In this document: positions 21,299-63,757 of the stretch, in pieces | Layout of the letters: each line of letters begins with the position of its first letter | How positions within the stretch are numbered: position 1 is the first letter of the stretch | Assembly (NCBI GenBank): GCA_024760905.1 | Contig: CM045729.1 | Span: forward strand, 60,935,580-60,999,579 | DNA: 64,000 nt | Direction of reading: 5' to 3' | Origin: Plotosus lineatus | Taxonomy: Eukaryota > Chordata > Actinopteri > Siluriformes > Plotosidae | Made by a program: the position numbers and the translations under genes | The notes under the pieces: generated by a model | Told to the model about the DNA's origin: nothing | Databases searched by the model: none | Seen by the model: the letters and a program-made list of their open reading frames with translations, nothing else

Positions 21299-22112
21299 CA
21301 GGGATCCCTCACTTTCCACGGTTAATTGGGACCAAGATCCCCACGCGACCATCGAAATCCGCGAAGTAGGATCACCCCCCCCCCCCCAACCTCCCAAACT
21401 CCCCCTGACTGGTGCATACGTACATGTATACGTGTATATAATATCAATAAATACATATTAAATGCTATAAATGCTTATAATAAAGATTAAACATTCAAAA
21501 ATAATGCATAAGATGTAAATAAAACATAAATACACACACATACAAGACGCACGCATGCGCATGCACGCAGATGTGCGTGCACACATTCACACGCGCACCT
21601 CACAACAATTGATGGGAGATTTTGGGTTGTTTTTTGTTTTGTGTTGGTTTAGGGCAGGGGTGTCAAACTCATGCCACAAAGGGTCATGTGACTGCAGGTT
21701 TTTGTTTCAACCAAGCAGCAGCACACCTGACTTGGCTCATTTAATCAAGTGATTTGAGTCTTCAGGCAGTTGATTGGTCAATATTTGTGTTCTGTACAGA
21801 GGCTGACCAATCAACTGCCTGAAGACTCAAATCACTTGATTAAATGAGCCAAGTCAGGTGTGCTGCTGCTTGGTTGAAACAAAAACCTGCAGCCACATGA
21901 CCCTTTGTGGCATGAGTTTAACACCCCTAAACTTTTTGTTTTTTTGTTTTTGTTTTTTGCATGATTGTTTTTGTGGCACTTTCCTTAACTTTTTCCCCTA
22001 TTCTTCCTTAATTTCCTTATTTTTTTTAATTTGATGAATATTAAAAAAAAAAAAACCCCGGCAATGCACTGAAGCCGCTTGAATTGAAGCGCGAAGTAGC
22101 GAGGGATCCCTG
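21299..22112. mobile_element. pogo/Tigger-type element with CAGGGATCCCTC ends
   Basis: Left end cagggatccctcactttcc, right end (reverse) cagggatccctcgctacttc. TA precedes the left end; the right TA has mutated. CAG ends and TA target fit pogo-type elements. The interior has no transposase and contains the foldback at 21655-21929. Confidence 0.65.
21655..21929. mobile_element. Near-perfect foldback MITE, hAT-type ends
   Basis: Two 126-bp arms, 21655-21780 and 21804-21929, are almost exact reverse complements around a 23-base loop. The end sequence caggggtgtcaaactcatg is typical of non-autonomous hAT elements in fish. The right terminal base is mutated and no 8-bp duplication is clear. Confidence 0.72.
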
Positions 22113-23590
22113 GATTGTATAACAAGGTGTTCACCACGTACATCGTAAAGTAGTAATAACATCGCTTTTGCATCTGTCAGTATTGTTATGGCTCTCAGAA
22201 TTATTGCTCATGTGCCAACTCTGCACCAATGCATAATGAGTGTAACTTGAGCATCTCATGGTTACCTGTTCAACAACAGATGAATAAATGAACAGAGATG
22301 ACAAAAGAGAACTGTTTGTTCACTGTTAGCTTTGCTCACTAACATTTGCTGAAGATATCTGAAAGCAGTGTTCGGGTTAGATTTACATACCGCAGTAACC
22401 AAGATACATGTTAGTCCAAGAACTTGTAGGTGGCCCATGAATCAAATGCCAGAAATAACAATGAGAAGGATGAGAGATACATGGCACTTTTAGTCATACA
22501 ATTGTTTTGTCATACAATCTTACTGACACACAGGCTTAATATAGGAACTGGCAGACTGTCCACCCAGGCAGAACCGATCACAACCAACTTGGAAGCTGTT
22601 CAAGTGATGCAGGTGGTGCTGACATGGGGGGGAAACCAACAGTATTAAATGACAAAGCTTTCTCGATCATATAGGTTTATTTATTTTTATAAAAGGAAAC
22701 ATTAACAAATGCAGCTTAATTATATTCTCCCACCTTCCAGTCACACTCAGATAAATTAAATCAAATAGAATTGAATGCATGCAGTTTTCCATTGCTCTCA
22801 GTTGCCATCCTGCCAAAAATAATGCCACAATTTTTAAACTAAAAACTCCATAGAAACTGCAGAGGGAGGTAAAGCATCAGCATGCAGCGCTGTACACATT
22901 TGCATAGTAAATGGTTGACATTATTTTCATGAGTTAAATAGATATCCATTTTATTTCCAACAATTCTTGTGATTCTGCATCACATCAGCCATAAGCAGAA
23001 TAAATAAAATCTTTTAAATAGAAATTGTCAGAGTAGAGATGGTTTTACTGGACCCATAATCAAGGGAAAACTTATTGGTATTTGTGAACTCAATGATAGA
23101 AATGTCTCTACATCATATCACTTATCATCATTATAAACTTTACTTGTATAGAGGGTATCTCTATTATTTATTTCAGACTGTCTTTACAAAATGAAAGAAA
23201 TTAAAACATCCCATAAAATAAACTACAATTATGAGGGTGTCAGATTTAAGGCATAGTCATAACACCAGAAAAATAAACACATGATTCAGTGTACCAGATG
23301 AAACATAACTATGTTGTGTGATATGACACCTTGTAAAGTAAGAAAAATAATCTGGAACTACAAAAATATGGCAACAAATTTACATAACCTGATAGCACGA
23401 TATTAAAAGGACCCTGAGCATCAGCTACAATAAATAACCGACATTAATACACATATTTAACCGACATTAATACACATATTCTTATAAACACGGAGAACAT
23501 TTGATAAATAAGTTAATAAACTCAATAAGTGTGTGTGTGTGTGTGTGGGTGTGCATAATGCATTTATTCATTATTTAAGCCTAAACGCTC
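22113..23590. other. Intergenic stretch, nothing recognised
   Basis: AT-rich single-copy-looking DNA with a short (GT)n at about 23529-23549. No ORF with recognisable similarity and no repeat family identified. Confidence 0.45.
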
Positions 23591-23597
23591 TTCACCA

Positions 23598-23871
23598 CGG
23601 GGCAGTGGTGGCAGGTTGGTAGGATGCTGGATTACCAGTCAAAGTTGGTATGGACCCCCCAGTTCAGCAAAGACCAGCCATGTCTCTCACTGTCTATGGT
23701 GAGAGGCTGTAAAAGAACCATTGCTGACGTTTGTCAAGGGTAGGCTGCACAGCCATCAGCGTGTACTCTGCCCTCACCCAGAGTTGGCTCAGATGGGAGC
23801 CAGCCTCCCTGCGACCTTAATTAGGATTAATTGGTTCAAAAAATGAATGAATGAATGAATGAATGATCTTT
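23598..23871 (+). repeat. SINE with tail A
   Basis: ggggcagtggtggcaggttg head (degraded), body with agaaccattgctgacg, tail aattaggattaattggttca followed by (gaat)n. Confidence 0.78.
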
Positions 23872-24063
23872 ACCACACTGGCGGATTTTGAGTCACAACT
23901 TTTAAGAACTCCGAATGAGCTTTCACATTCACATGTCAGTTTATAATGCACTCATAAGACATTATGTACATCATTCTGATCATTTAGGTAAACATGCTTC
24001 ACTTTACAGCTGACTTTATATGTTCACATAAGTCTGCCTAAAACTAAGGGGGGGGGGGGTTTG

Positions 24064-24403
24064 TCACACTACGAGTGTGATAGTGCAACAATGCACAAAA
24101 TGCAAATTAATTTTTTGAAAATTTTGAAATTCCCATCAAGATGTCTTGAGACTCCACATGCAAGTGAATACTCTGATGCTTAAATATGTATATCGTGCAA
24201 AAGTCACACACAATTTGTGACTTATTTGTGAGTAATTTGCAAATTGTTCTCAGATGTTTGGCGAAAAAAGCAAATCTGTCGTAATCGGTCACATTTTGTT
24301 CGCTTTTTGTTCTCAAACCACTTTGTTCTCAAAATGTGCTTTTTTTTAGCACATGCCAGAAAACTCCTCAAACTCGGGGAAGTCTTCAACTTGTTGCTTT
24401 TCC

Positions 24404-24463
<60 letters not shown>

Positions 24464-25051
24464 CAAAAATAAAAGGACAGGACAAAGACTTTCTATTGAA
24501 ACTCCATTTATCACTACAGATCTGTTTCGAGGGGTGGTGAAACCATCCTCTCTCTTCAGGTGATTATAGAAGAATTATAGAAGATTATTTTTATAATTAT
24601 AGAAGAATATTTCTATAATCACCTGAAGAGAGAGGATGGTTTCACCACCCCTCGAAACAGATCTGTAGTGATAAATGGAGTTTCAATAGAAAGTCTTTAT
24701 CCTGTCCTTTTATTTTTGTTATTTGCTCTACCAAAAAGTATTGAGCACTCTCCTACAGAAGGATCTACTCAGAAAATCATATATATATATATGGGAGCAA
24801 AACAACAAATCCGTGAATTTCAGGCAAAACATGTGCGGCCTGTTTGAGAAGCATTTGAGTACTCCGTGTCAGAGCCTCTTTTTGTGAAATTCTCAGAAAT
24901 TTCAAAGTTTTGAATTTTTTTGTGATGAGCTCACAAACCAGGTGATCAAAATGCGATACTACGAATTTCATGAGACAAATCTGAGAAGATTCCTGGAAAG
25001 AAAAGCCTACCATTCGCGTGAGTTGCTTTGTATCACACCGCCAGTGTGATC
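24064..25051. mobile_element. Unidentified TIR element with subterminal palindromes
   Basis: Left end tcacactacgagtgtgata, right end (reverse) tcacactggcggtgtgatac: inverted to each other, and each also a small palindrome (TCACACT-n4-GTGTGA). The interior is interrupted by (TA)n and by the foldback at 24461-24721. No transposase was recognised. Confidence 0.5.
24461..24785. mobile_element. Foldback element, possibly Penelope-like
   Basis: Arms 24461-24571 and 24611-24721 are reverse complements with about one mismatch in 111 bases. Each carries gtttcgaggggtggtgaaac and ttatcactacagatctg. The right arm continues into ttgctctaccaaaaagtatt and ends at a (TA)n. The same end occurs at 52050-52168. 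The gap-and-tail layout recalls Penelope-like element ends, but no protein is present. Confidence 0.45.
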
Positions 25052-27059
25052 ACCTTCCAAGCTTAAAACACAAATGCATTTTAGAAACAATTATAAAAAT
25101 GTACATAACACCTAATAAATGCAGGTTATGAATGTATTCATCAGTCATTGTATGTGTGGCCTTCACAGAAATTACTGAGTTGTATGATATAACACACTTT
25201 CTATCATAGGTGAGGAAAACACAGTGTTAAGCACCATCGTTTTCTCTGTGTAAGTGTACTGTCGCTCCTTCTCATGAACTCAGTGTGTAACAAGTAAATG
25301 TGACAGAAATACACAGCTGAAAACACTCAATATCATTGTGAATTATATGCAGCGAAGGCTTGATTCAACATTGTCTGTTTCCTTTCTAATGAATGAAACG
25401 GTGTCTGTATGTAATACACAGTAATTCTATAAGTAAACGCTTCTGTTGAGTGGAAACTAATGGCTTGTGTATTGCTAAAGGCTCAGCAGAAAAAGACTGG
25501 CAGCAGTAGTACAGTACAGTAAGCGCGCTTTACTCAACTACACTGTATTTAATTGGCTCAGGTTTGGAAACGGCTTATTGGATGTTTTCTTAGAGGATAA
25601 AGCTTTCAGTGTAATTTGTCACCGTGCAACTGAGAGCCTATCTGCATGTATACTGCTCAAAGACAATACACACCATAAAACAGGGAACACTATTACAAAC
25701 AAATATGTCTGATCGAAAAAGACCTCTGCGTCATCCTCATGATATATATTTCGTAAATACAGTAGCACTGCAGTAAATAATGCCGTCCAGGGCATAAAGA
25801 AACTACAGCCACTAAACAGTCACTGCAGATAATAAGAACATTTCCAGAAGTTCTAGGACACCACTTATCGATATCATAGTCCTATATTTATTTACTCTAT
25901 TAATACGTATTTACTTATATTTCAATATATTGGTGCATCTACATTTTACATACAGTATTTGTATATAAATCTATGTACTGCTTTCTTTACTTACTCTATA
26001 CACAGATTTAACAAAGCAATTATGCAAATCAGGCCAAACATCAATTTTTGCTCTTTTACAAAATATGATTTTGATGCCATTTAAATATAGGTTCCCTGTT
26101 TTCTACCAACTTTTGAATTTTACGTTAACTCCATTCTACCTTTAAGACCCAACATATAATTAAATTACACAGTATACTATTCCTATCACATGAGGCCGTA
26201 GCCTTCTCTATCAGATTAAAATAATATCTCTGAATATCTCTGTGTCAGTATGGTTCATAATGTGGCTTCTATTTCAGTATCCTCATTATACAGAGAGGGA
26301 GGTTATGTTTTATCAATGTCTATGTCTTCCTCACCTTCAGTTATTTTTCTAATGCCTGCCTAACTATAGGTGATTTCTGATGCAGAACAAAAAACATGAC
26401 AGTGAACACACTTGATAATATACAAGAGCAAATTACAGAATATAATAGCCTTTATAAATATTTAACATTATATTAAATAGCAATATCATAAAATAATTAT
26501 AATTATGACGAATAAATAATAGTTATTTGCTGAAGGCAAGTGGATGTCGCTAAATAGTCCCTGAGATGGAACGTCATTCGATTCAGCTACGTCCACTAAG
26601 CCTGAGGCACATAACTGTTTTAATATACACTACTCAGGAGCACAAAAGGAAAACAAAATCAATAGTTTCGAGTTCACTTTCACATGTTTTACCCATTACA
26701 GATCAGATCAGCTGAGCTACACTGTGTGGTTAACGGCATGTTTTTAACCCTATAGAGTTTCTGATATATTTTCGTTTACTTTTACACATTTTAATCAGCT
26801 TCATGATCCAAGGTAAGAAAAGTGCTGTGTCAGTAACAGCCTCTTTTTACAGCCTACTCTTTAAGAGTTTACATACTACAATGAAATGTAAGGAAATCAT
26901 GCTGGGTATGCTCATTCAAAATATGAATGAGTGTGGAAATACAAGAAAAACAAAGTGAAATGAGATAATTAGGGTTTATTTCTTCGTAAACCATCAGTGT
27001 TAATCATGCTGATTTAATTATTGATTTACTCAGGATAGTGTTATTTTATTCCAATAGAG
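25052..27059. other. Intergenic stretch, nothing recognised
   Basis: AT-rich, no long ORF, no microsatellite and no recognised repeat over 2 kb. This is the cleanest unique-looking DNA in the window. Confidence 0.45.
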
Positions 27060-27107
27060 GGGACCAGTCAGATTGTGCCGTTTCCTTGTAGCATATACTG
27101 TACGAAT

Positions 27108-28131
27108 AGACTAAATTTGCATCTCGGCTCGCGCACGGCATCATGGGATCTCGATTACCAAACGTGGCGGAAGTAAACCTTGATGTGGATGAGAACTGCA
27201 CTATCGATACGTTTCATTTATGGAAAGTTCCCGACCTTCGAGTGTATTGTATACATAGGGGTCTTCCCGGTTGTTCCCGCAAGCGTAAAGATGAACTTGT
27301 TGCGCTTGCTTTTGCGGCGACGTTACAAAAGGAATCTAAACAAATCCAAGGTGAATATGCCAGCTTGTTGATATTTGAAGTGCATGAGGAAAGCATGACA
27401 ATTCCTGACCCCTTGGGACTGGAAGACGGCTGGGAGACAGAAAATGACGCCTTATCGAAGTGGCCCCCGTGTATGTACACCGACAGCGCATTTTTTGATA
27501 ACGAAGGACCAGGCACCCCTACTAGCGCGACTTCGTAATGACTACAAAGAAGGTAAATACAAGTTTGACAGCTGCACCGAGTGATCCGACAGCTCTTGTT
27601 TGTCTATTTTACACATTAACATAACAGTGATTTTCAAGATCTAAGTCTATAATATTTAATGATTACGGCATCGCCAATTTTTATGGTAATTTAACAGGTA
27701 AATAAAAGGTAATACTATAGTCTATAGAGTCTGAATTTGAATAAAGAACACTTTAATAATAAATTTACTGCTTTAATCCAACGTTTGCGTCCCTCCGGAT
27801 CCTTCAGCTTGGTAGGGAAGGTAAATAATGTGAATGGCTGCGGACATGTACACGCGTTAGTCTCAAATTTGCAGGTATGTATACTGCAAATTTCCTTTTT
27901 CCAAACGCTCGAGATGATAAATGCCGTTCCCACAGTTCACTACGGCACAATGCGCACCTGGCATAACGATCCATGTAATTTAAGGCTTAAGGCAGGCTTT
28001 AAGCGGCAGTTGTTAGGATGTGTTTACATACAAAAGCAAGTGGCTACGAGAAAGTTTGTTAGTAGTGACACTTGGATCAGAGGTTGGGTCACGTTCCCCG
28101 CACATGCGCAGTCGTAATGCGAATTTAGTCT
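27108..28131 (+). mobile_element. 1.0-kb TIR element carrying a SAP-domain ORF
   Basis: Ends agactaaatttgcat and (reverse) agactaaattcgcat are inverted repeats, flanked by AT on both sides (27106-27107, 28132-28133). It is GC-richer and CpG-richer than its surroundings. The ORF type is known from fish multi-domain proteins with SAP, SWIM and YqaJ-nuclease regions associated with ISL2EU-type elements; only the SAP part is present here. Confidence 0.6.
27143..27538 (+). CDS. SAP-domain protein N-terminal fragment (transposon-type)
   Basis: 131 codons. Residues about 25-60, FHLWKVPDLRVYCIHRGLPG then CSRKRKDELVALAFAA, form a SAP-type helix-extended-loop-helix that binds DNA in other proteins. 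Downstream IPDPLGLEDGWETENDALSK and WPPCMYTDS resemble the region after SAP in the fish SWIM/YqaJ proteins. Near the end a +1 shift restores the expected ARLRNDYKEGK, so the frame is broken at about 27500. No SWIM or nuclease part follows. Confidence 0.6.
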   Translation: MGSRLPNVAEVNLDVDENCTIDTFHLWKVPDLRVYCIHRGLPGCSRKRKDELVALAFAATLQKESKQIQGEYASLLIFEVHEESMTIPDPLGLEDGWETENDALSKWPPCMYTDSAFFDNEGPGTPTSATS

Positions 28132-28133
28132 AT

Positions 28134-29325
28134 AATCTGTGATATTGGCCAGGTTTAAGTAGTTTTTATTAATAAATTATAATTTAGAGTTATATGAAGT
28201 CCAACCAGTATAGAAAAAGTTGCTTCGAAAAAGTGACTTTAGGAAATGGAGGGGTGAAAAGTATCCTTCGGTATTTTGGTACATGCAGTGGATATATAAG
28301 AAATTGATAGACACCCCTGTTAAAATATCAGGTTTTTGAGATGGAAAAAACAAAAGCAAAATAAATCCTGAATGATCTTTTTCCACCTTTAATATGATCT
28401 AAAAAACAACAAATTTCAAGTGTGTCTTGTTAGAATTCCAGCACATGGCCCATGAGTCCGGGTTCTTAAGTATTTGTACATGCTTCATTCGAGATTTTGT
28501 ACACTAATAGTATGTAAATAGACATGTAGTGCCATCATGAAGTATGAGCAACTGTATGTTTAGAGGAAAAACAGCAATGTGACTGTGCTCCTAATGAGTA
28601 AATCACATTTAGGTTTATATTCAAAAGAATATACACACTAGTCCTCAATGAAGTCATTCAGCTTCACTCTACATCAAGATTTTTTTCTTTTTCACTTGAA
28701 AATATTTACATTTACAGCATACAGTTTCTATTTGTTTTCACTTTCACTTTCTTGGCTGATAAATCTCAATTAAAGTGGAAAAAGATCTTACGTTTGATTC
28801 TGATGTATTTTTTATCACCACAACACCTTGCAGGGGATGTAGCTCTTTATATACACTGTATGTCCCATACCGGAACCTGACGCTCTCAACCGAAACTGAC
28901 ATGATATGAAAAGATGCTGCGCACTATCCTTCATCCGGAATTGGACATGTGTTTGCAGTAAAGACTGAATACATGCAAAAGGGGCCTGGCACTGTGACTT
29001 TTTTGCATTTTGACCTGAGCCACCCTGATTCATCAAACTGGCCTTGTAAATGCACAGACAACTTACCAACAAGACACAGTCATCTTATGACCTGAATATT
29101 TTGAGAGATAATCTATAAGACGGATACCAATCCATTTTTTTTCCCATCCCAGTATCACAATTCCCTGATCTGTGATACTGTAAAATGCAGAATACGGTAC
29201 CTTGAATTTATCTGACAAACAATTTGCTGACAAAATGAAAATAAATATTCCCCAATTTTAAATAAAAGGTACTATTCTTCAGAAAAGGACTCAAACAATG
29301 AGAGTAGAGGAAACAAAAGCTGAAC
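28134..29325 (-). other. cacnb4 3' UTR and downstream flank
   Basis: Follows the cacnb4 stop codon. AT-rich, no recognised repeat, no ORF of note. The length of the 3' UTR is unknown. Confidence 0.4.
28165..28170 (-). terminator. Candidate cacnb4 polyadenylation signal
   Basis: AATAAA on the minus strand about 1.15 kb after the stop and just outside the SAP-domain element. Closer variants such as ATTAAA at 28387-28392 also exist, so the true 3' end is uncertain. Confidence 0.3.
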
Positions 29326-60206
<30,881 letters not shown>

Positions 60207-60760
60207 GGAGATCTGATATTCCCAAAAGTGTTTCTTTTTGAAAGGTTAATGGACAGAATGCAATCTCCGTCCCAGCAGAAAGACCATCAAACCACGGATG
60301 CTAGAAAGATGGTGGTCACAGTTTTCTTTTCTTTTTAGATGAGCACTTTTCAGGTCACTTTTCAAGTGCATCAGGTTTCAGTCTTCACATAATATAAGGC
60401 TAAGAGTATCTTCTAGGGCGCAACAGAGACCTCACATTTTATCAGCCTTGTACACAGTGCTGGAGATTGGAGCTTTTCTCAAATCACAGGCTGATGACAA
60501 TGCAGGGTGAGGGTGGTGGTGGTGGTGGGGGGGGTGTTCGCTGCCGATTGGCTGGCACCAGCCCCAGTCACATTGGCTAAGTGCTCTCTCTTCCCCTGAT
60601 GGTGAATAATAAGGATAGAGGAGGGACAGAGTCTCCAGAAATCCTCTCTTTTTTACCCTAAGACCTCTTTCCTGTATTTTCCTTCTCATGCTTTCTATTT
60701 TTACCTGCTGTCCTCTCACTAATGCTGACACTCTTACCTTTTTTATTTTCCTTATACTGT
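60207..60760 (-). promoter_or_regulatory. cacnb4: Probable cacnb4 5' UTR and promoter region
   Basis: Lies immediately upstream of the short beta-4a start codon. It contains a (GGT)n/G-rich tract at about 60510-60535, clearly less AT-rich than its flanks. No TATA box or defined start site could be fixed; this is assigned by position only. Confidence 0.35.
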
Positions 60761-60899
60761 ATTTCCTGTCTCAGGGCTTTGCCAAAATATATTAGGATAC
60801 CTCTCACAGTATGTGATTTTATAGACAGAGATAAGATTTATGAGAATTTTTTGTTAGTTAAATATTGTACAAACATTGTAATATATAATATACCCTATA

Positions 60900-60902
<3 letters not shown>

Positions 60903-60966
<64 letters not shown>

Positions 60967-60977
60967 TGTATATATAT

Positions 60978-61044
<67 letters not shown>

Positions 61045-61088
61045 CATATACACACATATACATATATACACATACAGTATATATACAC

Positions 61089-61138
<50 letters not shown>
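60903..61138 (+). repeat. Long (TA)n/(TG)n microsatellite block
   Basis: Over 200 bases of TA with scattered TACA units, ending in (TG)n. Upstream of the cacnb4 exon 1 region. Confidence 0.95.
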
Positions 61139-61142
<4 letters not shown>

Positions 61143-61494
61143 CATTAAGAACCAAAAGTATTTGTGTGAGGAAAATTTCATTGTACTCTTAATTTCTGAA
61201 TCAGGTTCATCATTTAATTTAGGGATGTGAAGGTATATTACATCAGTGTCATATAATTATGACCAAATTATCTACTGGGATCCACTGCTGATAATTACTG
61301 CATCACACTCTGGAGAGTATGAAAACAGTGGAACACAGCAGCCCCCTAATGTTCATTAAAGAAACTGCATTTTAAAAAAATACTTCTTCAGGAATTTAAC
61401 ACATAACATTACTGTATCAAAGGATCAAAACACAGAAACAATGAATCAAATAAAAACTGAACTCCATTAAACTTTTGCATAACTTCATTATAGG

Positions 61495-61778
61495 AAGCAT
61501 AGCATAGTTAACATGCCCATCTCACAGCAAGAAGGTTTTGAGTTTCAGTACCAGGATGGGCAAGTGCATTTCTGTGAGTGTGCATGCAAAAACATGCACA
61601 TTAGGCCAAAATGGCTTTTCTGAATTGACCCTAGGTGTGAGTTTTGAGTCTGAAAGGTTGTGTATGTTGGCTGTGCAATGGTCATGCAAGCTGTTCACGG
61701 TGTTTTTGCAACTTCTCACAGAGTTGGCACAGGTAGGCTCCAGCATTCCTATGACCCTGTAGCATACAGCGGTAAGCA
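61495..61778 (+). repeat. Old HE/DANA-type SINE
   Basis: tagttaacatgcccatctca and cagcaagaaggttttgag mark the head; ttggctgtgcaatggtcatg and the tail are strongly diverged. Confidence 0.55.
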
Positions 61779-61959
61779 AAGAACTTTACGCCTTACTGAC
61801 TATTAATTCCTACTTGATAAGAGTGGACTAATTGTTTATATATAATAATTTTTGTCATGGGTTTTATGTAATAGGCCTTCTCAAAATAGTCAGAACTGCA
61901 ATAGAAAATATATATTTATTAATTGTTTAAAATGAAAAGAAAAAAAATCATCATAAGTA

Positions 61960-62240
61960 TTCACCCCTTTGCTTTGAAACACCTAAATAAGATCTATTGC
62001 ATTAGAATTCACATGATTTGTTAGGTCTACCTGTGGGTTGTCACAAGTGTCACATGATCCCTGTTTATATGCACCTGTTCTGAAAGGCCTCAGAATCTAC
62101 AACAGTAGTCTATAATCCCGAGGCACCACCAAACAAGTGACACTAAGAAGACCAAAGAACTCTCTAATAAGGTCAGGGACAAAGCTGTGAAGGTAGGTCA
62201 TATAAAATATCCAAAACCTTGAAAATCCCTCAGAGGTTCC
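61960..62240 (+). mobile_element. Tc1-like transposon 5' fragment
   Basis: tcaccccttgctttgaaac-type edge, gtcacatgatccctgtttat, gcacctgttctgaaaggcct and gaccaaagaactctctaata resemble the leader and transposase start of fish Tc1-like elements. No full ORF. Confidence 0.5.
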
Positions 62241-62420
62241 CAAGTGTCATACTGACAAGATATGCAACTATCAATCTGGAGATTGTAGGTTCAAATCCTA
62301 GGCTGGGAGTCCATGGGAGCTAATTGGCAAAGCTTTTATGAGAGTGAGGTATGGCATACATCTCTTTGTCACTTACAGCAATTACCAGTCAATTACTTGG
62401 TGTCTGTTTGCTCTTCATAT

Positions 62421-63415
62421 CTATGGATAGATAGCCATAGCCATAAGAGCTTTGTTAGCTTGAGAGGCTAGAGTAGTCTGAGCCTGAGTCCAAACTAGCC
62501 AAGGTGTGAACACAATTCCCAAATACCTATAATAAGAAACAACCTCTAGCCTCTGACCACACAAAAAACATTTTTCATAATATCTCAGAGGACCAATATT
62601 CCTAAAAACCATAACCTTTGTCTTTGCAATATTCACTTTCATTCCAGTAAGTTGACAAATTTTTCTAAACCATAAATTTTCTTCTGCAGCTGGAGAGCAC
62701 TATCCGAGACTGATGACACATCATCCGCAAACATTAGAGCAGGGATCACCAACGTGGTGCCCGTGGGCACCAGGTAGCCCGCAAGGACAATATAAGTTGC
62801 CCGCGGACCTGTTCACTGCTATTTTTAGGACAGGCCCATTTTTAGGACAGCGCCACTCTCCATTGAGCTGCATATAATTTTTTTGAATATATTTTTAAAT
62901 CAAGTCAATATCTTCACATAGATGAATATCATTAATTATTAATAATAACATCTAATTAAATCTAATTAAATGTAAATTGAGCAAATTTGTAATTTCAGAG
63001 GTGTGTATCGACCTAGTAGCCCTTCGCATTAATTGGTACCCATGAAGTAGCTCTCAGTTTCAAAAAGGTTGGTGACCCCTGCATTAGAGCATACAAATTA
63101 CTAACATCAGGAGAAATATATAAACCTCGACCACCAAAACTGTTCCATACACTCTACGAGTTGATTTATAAAAATGATGAACAACTGGGGACTAAGGATA
63201 CACCCTTGTCTTGTGCCTATGCTACAATCCAAATATTGAGAGACCATGGGATGTTCTAACACAAGCTGATAGATAGATTACTATACATTGATTTGAGAAT
63301 GTTATAAAATCTGCCACAAATACCAACTTTCTGCAAACTCCACAATAAACTGTTGTGATTAACCGTATCAAAGGCCTTGGAGAAATCTATAAATAGACAA
63401 TAAAACCTCCCTTTC
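62421..63415 (-). pseudogene. LINE reverse transcriptase fragment, inverted part
   Basis: Minus strand order: CLFIDFSKAFDTVNHNSLLW, GTRQGCILSPQLFIIFINQL, then (after the MITE) FADDVSSVSDSALQLQKK and MKVNIAKTKVMVFRNIG, YRYLGIVFTP. This is the RT palm of an APE-type LINE (I, Nimb or Jockey-like; clade not fixed). Confidence 0.82.
62740..63081. mobile_element. hAT MITE inside the LINE
   Basis: Ends cagggatcaccaacgtggtg and (reverse) caggggtcaccaaccttttt; 8-bp duplication cattagag (62732-62739 and 63082-63089). 342 bp, non-coding. Confidence 0.88.
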
Positions 63416-63757
63416 TTCTTATATTTGTCCTTTATGTGAGAAAAACAATATCGATGAAATTGAAGATGAAATCCATGTAATACTTTATTGCAAAGGCTAC
63501 ACGGGTGTAAGAAATACATTATTAAGTAAATATTTGAAGTACCCCTTATCACAACACAGTTTTATTAATATTATGTCATCAACTGATGTTAATGCAATCC
63601 GAAACCTCTGCTTATTTCTTATCTATGTTAAGAAAATCAGAAATTCAACTGGTCTACAACAATAGTTCATGCTTTAATTTATTCATTTTGTCTGTATTTT
63701 GGGCTAATGGCCTTTTATTGAATAAAATGTCTGTCTGTCTGTCTCTTTGCTCTTCAT

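Larger units (their letters stand above)
62419..63745 (+). mobile_element. LINE with 5' inversion (twin priming)
   Basis: 12-bp duplications tttgctcttcat (62407-62418 and 63746-63757). The right part, about 63416-63745, is the ORF2 end on the plus strand (CPLCEKNNIDEIEDEIHVIL to NSTGLQQ stop) with a (CTGT)n tail. The left part, about 62419-63415, is the reverse transcriptase in antisense. A hAT MITE (62740-63081) is nested in the inverted part. Confidence 0.87.

Noticed and set aside
60432..60731. 99-codon minus ORF as the long N-terminal exon of cacnb4
   Set aside because: It shows none of the beta-4b N-terminal features and has no suitable donor in phase with exon 2; more likely 5' UTR or promoter.
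60854..61192. Several long ORFs made of I-Y or C-V repeats
   Set aside because: They are translations of (TA)n and (TG)n microsatellites.
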